A DNA stretch of 64,000 bases from Celerinatantimonas diazotrophica (GTDB taxonomy: Bacteria > Pseudomonadota > Gammaproteobacteria > Enterobacterales > Celerinatantimonadaceae): contig NZ_SMGD01000001.1 in assembly GCF_004339545.1 (NCBI RefSeq), positions 62,001 to 126,000 on the forward strand, written 5' to 3'. The notes beneath the pieces were generated by a model. The model was not told where the DNA came from and did not search any database. It saw only the letters and a program-made list of their open reading frames with translations. Shown here piece after piece: positions 1 to 9,264 of the stretch (within the stretch, counting starts at the first letter, position 1; every line of letters starts with the position of its first letter). The translations under genes and the position numbers were made by a program.

Positions 1-66
1 GAATAATAATTTTGACCACATTCAGATACGGATGACAGTCATATAGAAATCACGGAGTTTATATTG

Positions 67-519
67 ATGCGTTGGTTAAATATTTTACTTGCTTTATCAG
101 CACTAACACTGGTTACCGGGTGCACGCAAAGTGCTATCTCAAGCCATCAAACGGATGGCACAACGACCCAAAATGGGAAACAAAAAGAACTGACTGCATT
201 TGAAGATATTCCCGCAAATTCAGAGACAAAACTTGACCCAGATGCATCAATTATCATCAGTGAAGGCGATGACTGGATGGGGCGATTGGTTCTGAACAAT
301 GATATGACGCCTTTTGCAACATTTGATTACTATCGCCAACATATGCCAGAGCTGGGCTGGAACCTAGTCGCATCAGTCAAAAGCCAAAATTCGGTATTGA
401 CTTACATGAAAGGAACACGAGTTGCTACAGTGCAAATTTCAGGTAGTAAATTTGATGATAGTCGCATCACAATTACCGTTTCACCCGCAACAGGTGTTAT
501 GCCTAAAAAAGTAAATTAA
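67..519 (+). CDS. Predicted lipoprotein of unknown function
   Basis: A protein of about 150 residues with a short hydrophobic signal segment ending in the lipobox LVTGC, so it should be lipidated on Cys and held in the cell envelope. The mature part is hydrophilic and contains an ISEGDDWMGRLVL stretch and a YYRQHMPELGWNL stretch that I cannot assign to a family. A TTG three bases upstream is in frame, but ATG at 67 is better placed after the GGAG at 54-57. It stands alone. Function is not inferable. Confidence 0.8.
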   Translation: MRWLNILLALSALTLVTGCTQSAISSHQTDGTTTQNGKQKELTAFEDIPANSETKLDPDASIIISEGDDWMGRLVLNNDMTPFATFDYYRQHMPELGWNLVASVKSQNSVLTYMKGTRVATVQISGSKFDDSRITITVSPATGVMPKKVN

Positions 520-567
520 TCACTTAAAAATCATTGATCAAATTTACTTTTCTAACACTTAAAGGCA

Positions 568-580
568 CTAGGGACTGTTG
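568..580 (+). repeat. 13-bp match to the terminus of the 62-kb MITE
   Basis: CTAGGGACTGTTG is identical to the outermost bases of the terminal inverted repeat of the 268-bp element at 62152-62419. The adjoining sequence does not clearly continue the homology, so this may be a solo end left by excision or deletion, or chance. Confidence 0.4.
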
Positions 581-622
581 CAGTTGCTAAATTTAATCAA
601 TACGACGTGTCCATGAATGCCA

Positions 623-653
623 ATATTGAAAGCGTTAAGACCGCTTTCAATAT
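623..653. other. Perfect 12-bp inverted repeat
   Basis: ATATTGAAAGCG at 623-634 pairs perfectly with CGCTTTCAATAT at 642-653 around a 7-base loop, between the convergent ends of the lipoprotein and the response-regulator genes. There is no clear T-run on either side, so it may be a weak bidirectional terminator or part of a small repeat element. Confidence 0.5.
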
Positions 654-669
654 GATGGGGACAGCACAA

Positions 670-1467
670 TTAACGCAGCATATTCATTAAGATGCGCTTC
701 ACGTCAGTAATATCAAATGGCTTATCAACTAACGCTGAGACACCACTTTGGCGAACACCATTGAGTTTAGCGGTATTATCTTCTGAAGTGACCATCATCA
801 CTGGAATAGATTTAAACGCTTCACTGTGTCTTAATGCCTCAACGAAGGCTGCGCCATTCATTACCGGCATATTATAATCAGAGATCACCAAATCAGCGGC
901 ACGCGTTGCAAGTTCTTCAAGTCCCTGCTTACCATCGTTGGCTCGACGAATGTCCACCACACCGATATTCTGCAAAACCTTAGTAATATGATTTTGTGCC
1001 GTTTTACTATCATCAACAACCAATACGGATATATCTCTCAGACTTTGGAGCTCATTATCATCCTGCTCTTCTGGCTCAATGTAGCTCAGGGTTGCATTCA
1101 GCGCATTCACAAGATCTGAAAACTGAAATGGTTTGGGTAAAATGGCAACCACACCAGCTTGTTTGATCGCATCCAATGAATGAAATTTATCTTCACTGGA
1201 GATCAGCATATAAGCAGTCGATTCAAGTAATGTATTATTACGCAGTGATTCAATTAAATCAGTTGCCGTACCATCGTCAAAATACATCGGACTAATCACC
1301 AAATCGGGAAACTTAGAAACAGCAACATCATAAGCACTGGCACAATTCTCAGCGAATAGAAACTGGTCAATACCAGCCTCATGTAACCGCTTGTGAATAA
1401 TATTGCGTTGCGTCTGCGATGGCTCAACTAACAAAATAGTAAGTTCCGATAGGGATAATGATTCCAT
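670..1467 (-). CDS. Tandem-receiver response regulator (two REC domains)
   Basis: 265 residues made of two CheY-like receiver domains and no output domain. The second domain (about residues 145-265) is complete: acidic pair in LVVDDSK, phospho-acceptor Asp in LVISDYNMP, Thr in MMVTSED and Lys in VDKPF. The first domain (about 9-125) keeps the fold and the KPF lysine but has Ser where the acceptor Asp should be (LVISPMYFDDG), so it is probably not phosphorylated and may be regulatory. With no DNA-binding or enzymatic domain it likely acts by protein contact, for example in a chemotaxis-like or phosphorelay circuit. No kinase gene is adjacent. Confidence 0.85.
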   Translation of the reverse strand: MESLSLSELTILLVEPSQTQRNIIHKRLHEAGIDQFLFAENCASAYDVAVSKFPDLVISPMYFDDGTATDLIESLRNNTLLESTAYMLISSEDKFHSLDAIKQAGVVAILPKPFQFSDLVNALNATLSYIEPEEQDDNELQSLRDISVLVVDDSKTAQNHITKVLQNIGVVDIRRANDGKQGLEELATRAADLVISDYNMPVMNGAAFVEALRHSEAFKSIPVMMVTSEDNTAKLNGVRQSGVSALVDKPFDITDVKRILMNMLR

Positions 1468-1704
1468 AAATCCTCACTGAAATAACGACGTTTATTCATA
1501 AGTGCATATATGTCTGTTTTTAATTTAGCTTAATTTCTATATCCATGTAACGAATTCAGCTAAAAATCGCCCATCAACGAAACCATGCAAATAATAAATG
1601 ACCTGACAAAACAACCTAAAGCAAGCCATCATCAATCACTATGCCCTTGAAATTAGGCACCTTCACCCCCACTTCAAAGACAAAGTCACCTAAGGAATAT
1701 TTTT

Positions 1705-2562
1705 ATGTCTACAGCCGAGTATATCGTTGATATCACAATGGAAAACGCTAAATCCATTTTGATAGATCGATCGTTTGAAACCCCTGTTGTAATCGATTTT
1801 TGGGCTGATTGGTGCGAACCTTGTAAAGATCTGATGCCCATCTTGGAAAAATTAGCTAATGAATATCAAGGGGCATTTATATTAGCCAGGGTGAACGCCG
1901 ATGAGATGCAACCGTTGGCTGGACAATTTGGCATCCGCAGTTTACCAACTGTGATGATTATGCAAAATGGCCAACCTGTAGATGGCTTTGCAGGCGCGCA
2001 ACCTGAAGGAGAAATTCGGAAAATACTCGAAAAATATCTGCCCAAAGCCGAAGATATTAAACTCAAAGAAGCTCAAGAATTTATTGCAGAAGATGATTTG
2101 ACCAATGCATTAGCTAGCGCTAAAGACGCTTGGGATATTGATCCACAGCGTAGCGATATTCACTTTATGTATATTAGAGCATTAGTTGCAAATAACCGCT
2201 GGGAAGAAGCTAAAAAGTTGCTTGATCAAACCAAACTTGAAGATCAACAGTCTGAATATCACGAATTACTGAGTGAAGTTGAGTTATTAGAAAAGGCAGC
2301 TGATACCCCACAAATTAAGGCCCTTGAAAAGCAAATTGCACAAAACCCCGAAGACGATGACTTGAAAGTTCAGCTAGCAATTCAATACTCACAAGCAAAC
2401 CGTAATGAAGAAGCATTAGAACTGCTGTTTGCCATGCTGAGCAAAAATCTAGACAGTGCCAATGGCGAGGTTAAACAGACGTTTTTAGATATCATCAACA
2501 CACTCTCGGGCGACCCAATTGCATCAAAATTCCGTCGTCGCTATTTTAGCCTACTCTATTAA
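1705..2562 (+). CDS. cnoX: CnoX/YbbN-like chaperedoxin (thioredoxin + TPR)
   Basis: 285 residues: an N-terminal thioredoxin fold (about 10-115) with the active site WADWCEPCKDL, followed by tetratricopeptide-like helices to the C terminus, ending FRRRYFSLLY. This matches the CnoX/YbbN family, a cytosolic holdase that protects proteins from oxidative aggregation and hands them to GroEL or DnaK. The E. coli protein has lost the CxxC motif; here both cysteines are present, so thiol-disulfide activity is possible. The start at 1705 follows AAGGA at 1692-1696. Transcription ends at a strong hairpin just downstream. Confidence 0.9.
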   Translation: MSTAEYIVDITMENAKSILIDRSFETPVVIDFWADWCEPCKDLMPILEKLANEYQGAFILARVNADEMQPLAGQFGIRSLPTVMIMQNGQPVDGFAGAQPEGEIRKILEKYLPKAEDIKLKEAQEFIAEDDLTNALASAKDAWDIDPQRSDIHFMYIRALVANNRWEEAKKLLDQTKLEDQQSEYHELLSEVELLEKAADTPQIKALEKQIAQNPEDDDLKVQLAIQYSQANRNEEALELLFAMLSKNLDSANGEVKQTFLDIINTLSGDPIASKFRRRYFSLLY

Positions 2563-2566
2563 AAGA

Positions 2567-2598
2567 GAATCAAGGCGTATTAGATTACGCCTTGATTC
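2567..2598. terminator. Bidirectional terminator between cnoX and the ABC operon
   Basis: GAATCAAGGCGTA (2567-2579) and TACGCCTTGATTC (2586-2598) form a perfect 13-bp stem with a 6-base loop between convergent genes. A-rich and T-containing flanks suit termination from both sides. Confidence 0.8.
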
Positions 2599-2607
2599 AT
2601 TAAGTAA

Positions 2608-3360
2608 TTAAAGTATTTTCGCTAAGAATTGTTTTAATCGTGGATGGGTTGGATTATCAAAAACCGCTTGTGGAGTATCATCCACTAACAAAGCTCCTTC
2701 TTCCATGAACAAAACTCGATCGGCGACCTCTTTGGCAAATCCCATTTCATGAGTGACAATAGCCATTGTCATCCCCTCTTTGGCTAGCCCTTTCATTACA
2801 TCGAGTACCTCGCCGACCATTTCAGGATCAAGGGCTGATGTTGGCTCATCAAATAACATTAAATCCGGTTTCATCGCTAACGCTCTGGCTATTGCCACAC
2901 GCTGCTGCTGACCGCCAGACAAATGCGTTGGGTAGTTGTTCATACGATCTTCTAAACCTACCCGCTTCATCAGCGCTTTAGCGTGCTCAGACACTTCTTT
3001 ATGCGGACGTTTCGCAACTTTTAACGGCGCTAACATAACGTTCTCTAGCGCAGTTTTATGTGGAAATAAGTTAAAACTCTGAAACACCATACCGACATTT
3101 TGTCGCAACTGGTTAATATTGGTTGATTTAGAATACATATCAATGCCATCAACCATAATCGAACCAGTGCTGATTTCTTCTAGCTGATTGAGCGTACGCA
3201 AAAATGTTGATTTGCCCGAACCGGATGGTCCAATGATCACAACCACTTCACCACGATGAATGGTGGCTGAAACGGCTTTAAGTGCATGGCAACCATTTGG
3301 ATAGAATTTATCAATTTCATTGGCAACCACCATTAATTCATTATTTTGTTGATTAGTCAC
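2608..3360 (-). CDS. Polar amino acid ABC transporter ATPase (GlnQ family)
   Basis: 250 residues with every ABC ATPase motif: Walker [10 protein letters not shown] near residue 43, signature LSGGQQQR, Walker B LMLFDEP, and H-loop VTHEM. Size and sequence fit the GlnQ/HisP/ArtP group that powers periplasmic polar-amino-acid import. It is the last gene of a three-gene operon (binding protein, permease, ATPase) and overlaps the permease stop by 8 bp, so translation is probably coupled. The substrate cannot be fixed from the ATPase. Confidence 0.92.
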   Translation of the reverse strand: MTNQQNNELMVVANEIDKFYPNGCHALKAVSATIHRGEVVVIIGPSGSGKSTFLRTLNQLEEISTGSIMVDGIDMYSKSTNINQLRQNVGMVFQSFNLFPHKTALENVMLAPLKVAKRPHKEVSEHAKALMKRVGLEDRMNNYPTHLSGGQQQRVAIARALAMKPDLMLFDEPTSALDPEMVGEVLDVMKGLAKEGMTMAIVTHEMGFAKEVADRVLFMEEGALLVDDTPQAVFDNPTHPRLKQFLAKIL

Positions 3361-4297
3361 TGGCAGATAACCTCTTCTCTAACCGTTGAATGCCCCACGA
3401 CAGTGAACCGGTGACAAGCAGATACAGTGCAGCAACCGTGAACCATACTTCAAATGGTGCAAAACTTCCGCTCACCACTTCCCGCCCCGCTTTTGTCAAA
3501 TCAGTAATTGAAATAACAGAAACCAGTGAGGAATCTTTAATGAGGTTAATGAATTGCCCAGCTAATGGCGGCAAAATTTGCTTAAATGCTTGTGGCAAAA
3601 TCACATATCTCATCGCCTGCGGATAGGTCATCCCCAAAGAGCGGGCCGCTTCCATTTGCCCAGTCGATATCGATTGGATCCCAGCGCGAATAATTTCAAC
3701 TACATAAGCCCCTGTAAATACCGATAGAGCGACGACCCCAGCGGTAAATCGATCTAAATTTAAGACTGTCCCAATAAAGAAATAAACAATGAAGATCTGA
3801 ACCAGTAGCGGTGTACCACGAATCAGTTCAACATAAACGAGCGAAAGATCTCTTGCTAACTGATTTTTGGCCACCCTCATCAGACCAAAAATGAGTCCGA
3901 GAATAATTGCAAAAATTAAAGAGATAAATGATATTTCAACCGTCACCCAGAGTCCGACTGCAATCGGTCCAAATCGCCATTGATTCAGTTGAGCAACAAC
4001 ATCCCCTTCAGAAACCATATCACCGTTATGAACGGTTAACTTATCGTATTTTTTAACAATTTGCGGAGCACTCTGCCCGATAATCTGGATACTCAGATGA
4101 CCATTTTTAATATATGCGGTTCCATCACCTTGAGCACGGATATCTTGCGCTTGAGTATTGATCACATAGGGCCACAGTCGCTCCCAGTGCCAATTATAAT
4201 TGATTCGCTGACCGGACTGGTAAATCCCAAAGATCAACAAAGCCATGATCACGACAAATAAGCCATGCCCCGTCCAGCGGCTAGTTTTAGACTGCAT
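3353..4297 (-). CDS. Polar amino acid ABC transporter permease
   Basis: 314 residues. The C-terminal two thirds is a typical HisM/GlnP membrane domain with about five helices and the EAA loop ([20 protein letters not shown]), which docks on the ATPase. An N-terminal helix is followed by a periplasmic insert of about 80 residues (roughly 30-110) before the transport domain; many family members lack this. It lies between the binding-protein and ATPase genes and overlaps the latter. Confidence 0.9.
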   Translation of the reverse strand: MQSKTSRWTGHGLFVVIMALLIFGIYQSGQRINYNWHWERLWPYVINTQAQDIRAQGDGTAYIKNGHLSIQIIGQSAPQIVKKYDKLTVHNGDMVSEGDVVAQLNQWRFGPIAVGLWVTVEISFISLIFAIILGLIFGLMRVAKNQLARDLSLVYVELIRGTPLLVQIFIVYFFIGTVLNLDRFTAGVVALSVFTGAYVVEIIRAGIQSISTGQMEAARSLGMTYPQAMRYVILPQAFKQILPPLAGQFINLIKDSSLVSVISITDLTKAGREVVSGSFAPFEVWFTVAALYLLVTGSLSWGIQRLEKRLSASD

Positions 4298-4360
4298 TCG
4301 AACATTCTCTTTATGAAATCAAACAGGACTAGCTGAGCGTTAAGCTCAGCTAGCTTCAAA

Positions 4361-5167
4361 CTACTGGACCTGACTCAACCAACGGTTTGATTTAAACCAA
4401 TGGTCGTAAAGACGTTTATATGTCCCGTCACCTCTAGTTTGACGTAAGAAATTATTAAGGAAGTTCAAGAAATCTGGATCGCCCTGACGAACAGCCCAAG
4501 CCAGAGGTTCATAAGTAAATGGCTTCTCTATGAAAGCAACCTGTTTCTTATGTTGAGACGCATAAATTGCATTAAATGGCATGTCGTAGACAAATGCATC
4601 AGCTTTACCATTTGCAACCTGCAGAACACCATCCGCTTCTGTATCAAATAACTGTAGTTTTGCTTTAGGTATATACCGTTTTGCGGCCTGAGCGCCGGTT
4701 GTCCCTAGTTTAGAAGCAATCGTATATTTAGCATTATTTAAATCTTTATAGCTTTTAATTTTGCCCTTGAGTGAAGGTTTGATCAGAATAGTCTGACCAA
4801 TCACGATATAAGGATGAGCAAAATTAACTTTCATATTCCGCTTAGGAGTAATGGTCATCCCCCCCATGATGATATCGCATTTACCCGTTTGCAGAGCAGG
4901 AATAATCCCATCCCATGCGGTATTTACAGGCACAAATGTAACCCCCATTGCACGAGCCATCTGTTTACCCATATCGATATCAAAGCCAATAAAACGACCA
5001 TCTTTAGTTTTCATTTCAAATGGCATATAACCCGCGTCAAAACAAACTCGCAGTTTTCCGCTGTCCTGAATCTGTTCTAAAGCAGACTTAGCCATTGCCT
5101 GGGTGCTTACCAGCGCCGAACAAGCCAAAGCCAGTCCTAATGCTGCATGAGTAAAAAATTTTTTCAT
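4361..5167 (-). CDS. Periplasmic polar amino acid binding protein
   Basis: About 268 residues: a cleavable signal peptide (MKKFFTHAALGLALACSALV, cleavage after AMA) followed by a family 3 solute-binding fold with FDAGYMPFEM, GFDIDMGKQMARAMG, QTGKCDIIMGGMTITPKR and WAVRQGDPDF. It delivers the amino acid to the permease and ATPase encoded next. An in-frame ATG three codons upstream (5176) is possible; 5167 gives the standard signal peptide and has GGA about 5 bases before it. First gene of its operon. Confidence 0.9.
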   Translation of the reverse strand: MKKFFTHAALGLALACSALVSTQAMAKSALEQIQDSGKLRVCFDAGYMPFEMKTKDGRFIGFDIDMGKQMARAMGVTFVPVNTAWDGIIPALQTGKCDIIMGGMTITPKRNMKVNFAHPYIVIGQTILIKPSLKGKIKSYKDLNNAKYTIASKLGTTGAQAAKRYIPKAKLQLFDTEADGVLQVANGKADAFVYDMPFNAIYASQHKKQVAFIEKPFTYEPLAWAVRQGDPDFLNFLNNFLRQTRGDGTYKRLYDHWFKSNRWLSQVQ

Positions 5168-5176
5168 TATTTCCAT

Positions 5177-5526
5177 CTCTACTTTTTATGATTATTCACT
5201 GTAAAAATCCGATTTACAGCATATGATGTTGTGTTTTTTTGAATTAGCGAAACATGATTGCTTCGATAAGACTTTATCATAATGCGACAGACTAGTGCAT
5301 TATTTCAATAGGCCAAATGAATTAAGCCATTAATTTTTAACTAACGCGTGTTAACGCATGGGAAAAACTCCCCCATAACTCATTAATCGCCAATTCTTTT
5401 GCCGCCAGAGTTTTCAAGTATAGTTGTTTTTTCGTCGAATTTTTTCCTTCATAACACATCGATTGCTCTTGGTCTTAAAGTTACGTAATCTTGATCCCAT
5501 TCATTCATTTGAGTCAGGAAAATTAG
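5177..5526. other. Divergent intergenic region, ABC operon / aminopeptidase
   Basis: 350 bp between divergent genes. It holds no convincing coding sequence. AT-rich promoter-like tracts and a repeated GTTAACGC-like motif near 5340-5357 are visible, but I cannot assign a regulator. Confidence 0.4.
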
Positions 5527-7326
5527 ATGTCTCAAGTTATTGCCCAACGCCTGCAACAAGTTCGTGCATTCATGCAGGAAAAGAATCTGGATGCCTTCAT
5601 CATTCCAAGAGCCGACGAATATCTTGGTGAATACGTTCCAGCTTGTAATGAGCGGTTGTTTTGGGTAAGCGGTTTTACCGGGTCTGCAGGTGCCGCGGTT
5701 ATTCTTGCAGATAAGGCAGCAATCTTCGTTGATGGCCGGTACACCGTTCAGGCTCGCTTACAAGTTGATAGTCAGCTATTCAGCTTCCACCATTTAATTG
5801 AAGAACCTTATCTATTTTGGGCTTGTCAAAACCTTCATAAAAATTCACGCATTGGCATTGATTCCCGCACTTTCAGCCTCTCACAATATCGCAATATTAA
5901 AGGGCTGACAGATCACCAACATCTGGAATTAGTGGAATCAGAAAACCCAGTTGATATGTTGTGGCACGATCGACCCGCTCCCCCAAGTAATGTAGCGACA
6001 TTGATGCCAAACGATTGGGCCGGACAAACGAGTTCGGAAAAACGTCAACAAATAGCGACACAAATTCGTCACTCAGATGCACAAGCCGCCTTAATTACTG
6101 CTCCCGATTCTATCGCTTGGCTTTTGAATATTCGCGGCAGTGATATTCCATACTTGCCCGTTGCACTAAGTTATTCGATCTTATTCGCCGATGGCACCAT
6201 GAATTGGTACATTAATCCGCAGAAAATTCCTCAAGGGCTGGTTGAACATGTTGGCGGCGGTGTTACAACATATCCCGAAGAAGACTTTGAGCAAGGTTTA
6301 AGAGAATTAGGAAAAACTTGCCACAAAGTTCTTGCTGATCCATCCAGTAGTAATGCATGGAGTCAGTTAAGATTAATCGAAAATGGTGTTCAACTCGTCG
6401 AACTAGCAGATCCTTGCTTGCTCCCCAAAGCAATGAAAAATGCAAGTGAGTTAAAAGGCGCTCATGAAGCTCACCGAAGAGATGCATTGGCTGAAGTACG
6501 TTTTCTGGCATGGCTCGATCAATGTGCTCAGCAAAATAAACTACCTGACGAAGCACAGGCTGCCGATAAACTGCAACATTTGCGTTATCTAGACAAAGAT
6601 TGTGTTGATTTGAGCTTCGCAACTATCTCTGCTGCGGCCAGCAATGCGGCTATGTGCCATTACAACCATCAAAATGCAGATGTTCCAGCGCCGCTGTTAA
6701 TGAACAGTAGCTATCTGGTCGATAGTGGTGGTCAGTATCGTTTTGGTACAACTGATATTACTCGCACGGTAGCGCTAGGCACACCACCGCAAGAAACTAA
6801 AGAGCGCTTCACTCTCGTTCTGAAAGGAATGATAGCGCTCACTAAGGCTCGTTTTCCAAAAGGGACGACCGGTACTCAACTGGATGCGCTAGCCCGCCAG
6901 TATTTATGGCAACAAGGATTGGATTTTGATCATGGGACAGGGCATGGCGTCGGCCATTTCTTAAGTGTCCATGAAGGGCCTCAGCGTATTTCAAAAGCAC
7001 TCAATGATATTGCCCTTGAACCTGGGATGATCACCTCAAATGAGCCCGGTTTTTATAAAGAAAATGAATATGGCATTCGTTGTGAAAACTTACTCGTCGT
7101 TGAAAAAGCCGACCTGCCTGATGCGGACCGACCATTCTATCAATTCGCAACACTGACATATGTGCCTTTTGATAAGCGCCTGATGCAAACAAGCCTACTG
7201 ACAGATGATGAACGCACCTGGATTAACGAATATCACCAACAGGTTTTAAGATTAGTGAAACCACAAATTCCAGAAGATGAAACAGATGTTTTAAACTGGT
7301 TAGTTGAAGCCACCAGCGCTTTATAG
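5527..7326 (+). CDS. M24 family Xaa-Pro aminopeptidase
   Basis: 599 residues, the long three-domain form of aminopeptidase P: two creatinase-like N-terminal domains (about 1-300) and a C-terminal pita-bread metallopeptidase domain. Dinuclear metal ligands are visible: Asp in VDSGGQYRFGTTDITRT (two Asp), His in HGVGHFLSVHEGP, Glu in SNEPGFY and Glu in RCENLLV. It should remove an N-terminal residue preceding proline, in the cytosol (no signal peptide). The length fits the 600-residue subgroup rather than E. coli PepP (about 440). Start chosen after AGGA; single-gene unit with its own terminator. Confidence 0.92.
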   Translation: MSQVIAQRLQQVRAFMQEKNLDAFIIPRADEYLGEYVPACNERLFWVSGFTGSAGAAVILADKAAIFVDGRYTVQARLQVDSQLFSFHHLIEEPYLFWACQNLHKNSRIGIDSRTFSLSQYRNIKGLTDHQHLELVESENPVDMLWHDRPAPPSNVATLMPNDWAGQTSSEKRQQIATQIRHSDAQAALITAPDSIAWLLNIRGSDIPYLPVALSYSILFADGTMNWYINPQKIPQGLVEHVGGGVTTYPEEDFEQGLRELGKTCHKVLADPSSSNAWSQLRLIENGVQLVELADPCLLPKAMKNASELKGAHEAHRRDALAEVRFLAWLDQCAQQNKLPDEAQAADKLQHLRYLDKDCVDLSFATISAAASNAAMCHYNHQNADVPAPLLMNSSYLVDSGGQYRFGTTDITRTVALGTPPQETKERFTLVLKGMIALTKARFPKGTTGTQLDALARQYLWQQGLDFDHGTGHGVGHFLSVHEGPQRISKALNDIALEPGMITSNEPGFYKENEYGIRCENLLVVEKADLPDADRPFYQFATLTYVPFDKRLMQTSLLTDDERTWINEYHQQVLRLVKPQIPEDETDVLNWLVEATSAL

Positions 7327-7359
7327 TGTTGACTACAAACACTTTGGTGAATCATGATT

Positions 7360-7390
7360 AAGCCTTCCCATCAGGAAGGCTTTTTATTTT
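7360..7390 (+). terminator. Rho-independent terminator after the aminopeptidase
   Basis: AAGCCTTCC (7360-7368) and GGAAGGCTT (7374-7382) form a 9-bp stem, followed by TTTATTTT. It overlaps the 3' end of the convergent arnD gene. Confidence 0.85.
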
Positions 7391-8274
7391 GATACCTGCG
7401 AGGCCTGATAGCTTTGCCACTCATTCGCATTATCCGGTGCAATATTCACAATAGTATCATGCCGGAACTGAGTATGATCAGGTAATAACTGTCCTAACGG
7501 GACAATCTTCACCTGCCGCTCATGCGCCATCTCCAGCCACTGGCGAAATAATCGAAACTGTCCTTGACCTTCAATTTCAGCGTGAATATTGTAAACATTT
7601 AACTGTGCAGGTTTAATTTTAGAGAATATGACTTCGTTATAATTTTTCCGGTTAACACCTCGGGTATAAATCAACTCTTCGTAGGTTGGCAACGTCACAG
7701 GAATTTGTGGCACAGCACCAGAATCGGGGACAAAGATAGAAGAGCCCTTACAATCGCTGTTATAGCGAAATGGGAACGCCTCTTTTTCAGCTAACGAAGG
7801 CTGACTGCTGCGCCACCCAGCAGCCGCACTACAAGTGACTTCCCGACCCAATATCTGACTTAATAACTGGTAACCTTTTTCCAGCTCAGTACGAAGCTCT
7901 AACACCGACATCTGAGATGATTTGGTTGTCCATTTATGATGATCCCAAGCATGTAAACCCACTTCATGGCCGCTTTGATCGGTTTTTTGAATAATATCAG
8001 CCGCTCGCCACCCAATGACTGGCCCGCGCCAAAAAGCACCTTTAAAATGATGTTCTACCCCAGCAAAAGAGGTGCGAACGAATTGGCTTAAATAAGTGGG
8101 ATCCCACAGTCGCCAAAAGCGCCGTCCATTATTATCGGGGCCGACAGAGAAGAAAAAAGAAGCTTCTATCTGATATTTATCTAAAGCATCCAGTAATCGG
8201 GGAACACCTTCTCTTGCGCCTCGATAGGTATCTACATCAACTCGTAGCCCAACGATTGTCTGTTCTTGCTCCAT
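7384..8274 (-). CDS. arnD: ArnD-like deformylase (polysaccharide deacetylase family)
   Basis: A NodB-fold polysaccharide deacetylase closely resembling ArnD, which deformylates undecaprenyl-phosphate 4-deoxy-4-formamido-L-arabinose in the lipid A L-Ara4N pathway linked to polymyxin resistance. Diagnostic stretches: VGLRVDVDTYRGAREGVPRL, ASFFFSVGPDNNGRR, HEVGLHAWDHHKW, VTCSAAAGWR and RYNSDCKG. The catalytic Asp and metal His residues are present. The frame is open to a TTG at 8307 and an ATG at 8286; ATG 8274 gives 296 residues, the E. coli length, but no start has a good Shine-Dalgarno sequence. No other arn genes are adjacent. Confidence 0.85.
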   Translation of the reverse strand: MEQEQTIVGLRVDVDTYRGAREGVPRLLDALDKYQIEASFFFSVGPDNNGRRFWRLWDPTYLSQFVRTSFAGVEHHFKGAFWRGPVIGWRAADIIQKTDQSGHEVGLHAWDHHKWTTKSSQMSVLELRTELEKGYQLLSQILGREVTCSAAAGWRSSQPSLAEKEAFPFRYNSDCKGSSIFVPDSGAVPQIPVTLPTYEELIYTRGVNRKNYNEVIFSKIKPAQLNVYNIHAEIEGQGQFRLFRQWLEMAHERQVKIVPLGQLLPDHTQFRHDTIVNIAPDNANEWQSYQASQVSK

Positions 8275-8435
8275 ATCACAATGCATCTGAATATCAATTG
8301 GCTTCAACCAGTAAATGATTTATTGGTCCCCGGAGCACAACAACTCAATAAAAAGCGCATGCTCCTCTAATCACATTGTATGGGATTTACCTATTCAAAC
8401 TCAAAGCTAAGTTGCATTTATTTAATATAATTATA

Positions 8436-8846
8436 TTAACGAGATTTTACTTTCTCAATAAAATACATCCCTGCCAGCATTGCTATCACAAATAATCCCA
8501 AGGGCCACGCCCCACTCGTCAAACTCGTCAGAGCCGGTCCAGGACAGATCCCAACCAGCCCCCAACCGATCCCAAAAATGGCGGCACCGAACACTAACGG
8601 GGCATCAATTTTGCGATAAGCGGATAATTCGTACTTTTGACCAAGAATCGATTTCTGACGACGCTTAATCACGAGCCAATACCCTGCTGCAAAAACAATA
8701 ATAGCACCCACCATGACAAATATCAGAGTTGGGTCCCAATGGCTAGTCACATGTAAAAAACCAATGACTCTAGTCGGGTTAACCATGTCAGAAACAACCA
8801 GCCCTATTCCAAATAATAATCCTGCAATCCAAGCCACAATGATCAT
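8436..8846 (-). CDS. YeeE/YedE half-size membrane protein (sulfur transport family)
   Basis: 136 residues with about four hydrophobic helices and the family motif GICPGPAL near residue 105, whose Cys is thought to relay sulfur compounds in YeeE/TsuA-type transporters. It is the second of two half-size paralogs behind a CoA-disulfide reductase/rhodanese gene, so the pair probably forms one channel for thiosulfate or another reduced sulfur species across the inner membrane. The exact substrate is unproven. Gap to the upstream partner is 10 bp, so same operon. Confidence 0.85.
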   Translation of the reverse strand: MIIVAWIAGLLFGIGLVVSDMVNPTRVIGFLHVTSHWDPTLIFVMVGAIIVFAAGYWLVIKRRQKSILGQKYELSAYRKIDAPLVFGAAIFGIGWGLVGICPGPALTSLTSGAWPLGLFVIAMLAGMYFIEKVKSR

Positions 8847-8856
8847 TGTTAATCTC

Positions 8857-9264
8857 CTAATGGACCAGCGATGCGGTTAACATACCAAAGGCAACAAATA
8901 CACATGTGGCAACAATTGAACGAGGTGATAAACGAGCTACGCCGCAGACCCCATGACCACTGGTACAACCATTCCCTAAACGCGTTCCAATCCCCACCAA
9001 AAAACCGCCAATCACGGCAACCCATGGATTGATCTGATGAAAATCCGGCAAATAAAACCCCAGAGGTTTAATGAACCAAGGGGCCATAATTAATCCAGCG
9101 ATAAACGCACATTGCCACAGTGGAATCTTTGGCGAACGAACTAATAAAGCCGAGGTGATCCCGCTAATTCCGGCAATTTTCCCATTAAAAAACATTAAGA
9201 TAAAGGCAGCAGCACCAATCAGTGCTCCCCCTATCAAAGCCAATATCCAGCTCTGTTCCATCAT
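8857..9264 (-). CDS. YeeE/YedE half-size membrane protein (sulfur transport family)
   Basis: 135 residues, about four membrane helices, with the hallmark GNGCTSGHGVCGVARLSPRS carrying two cysteines. It is the N-terminal-half equivalent of a full-length YeeE. Its start overlaps the end of the upstream reductase gene by 4 bp, indicating a coupled operon: reductase/rhodanese, then YeeE-1, then YeeE-2. The gene set implies uptake or shuttling of sulfane sulfur that the rhodanese domain then handles. Confidence 0.87.
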   Translation of the reverse strand: MMEQSWILALIGGALIGAAAFILMFFNGKIAGISGITSALLVRSPKIPLWQCAFIAGLIMAPWFIKPLGFYLPDFHQINPWVAVIGGFLVGIGTRLGNGCTSGHGVCGVARLSPRSIVATCVFVAFGMLTASLVH

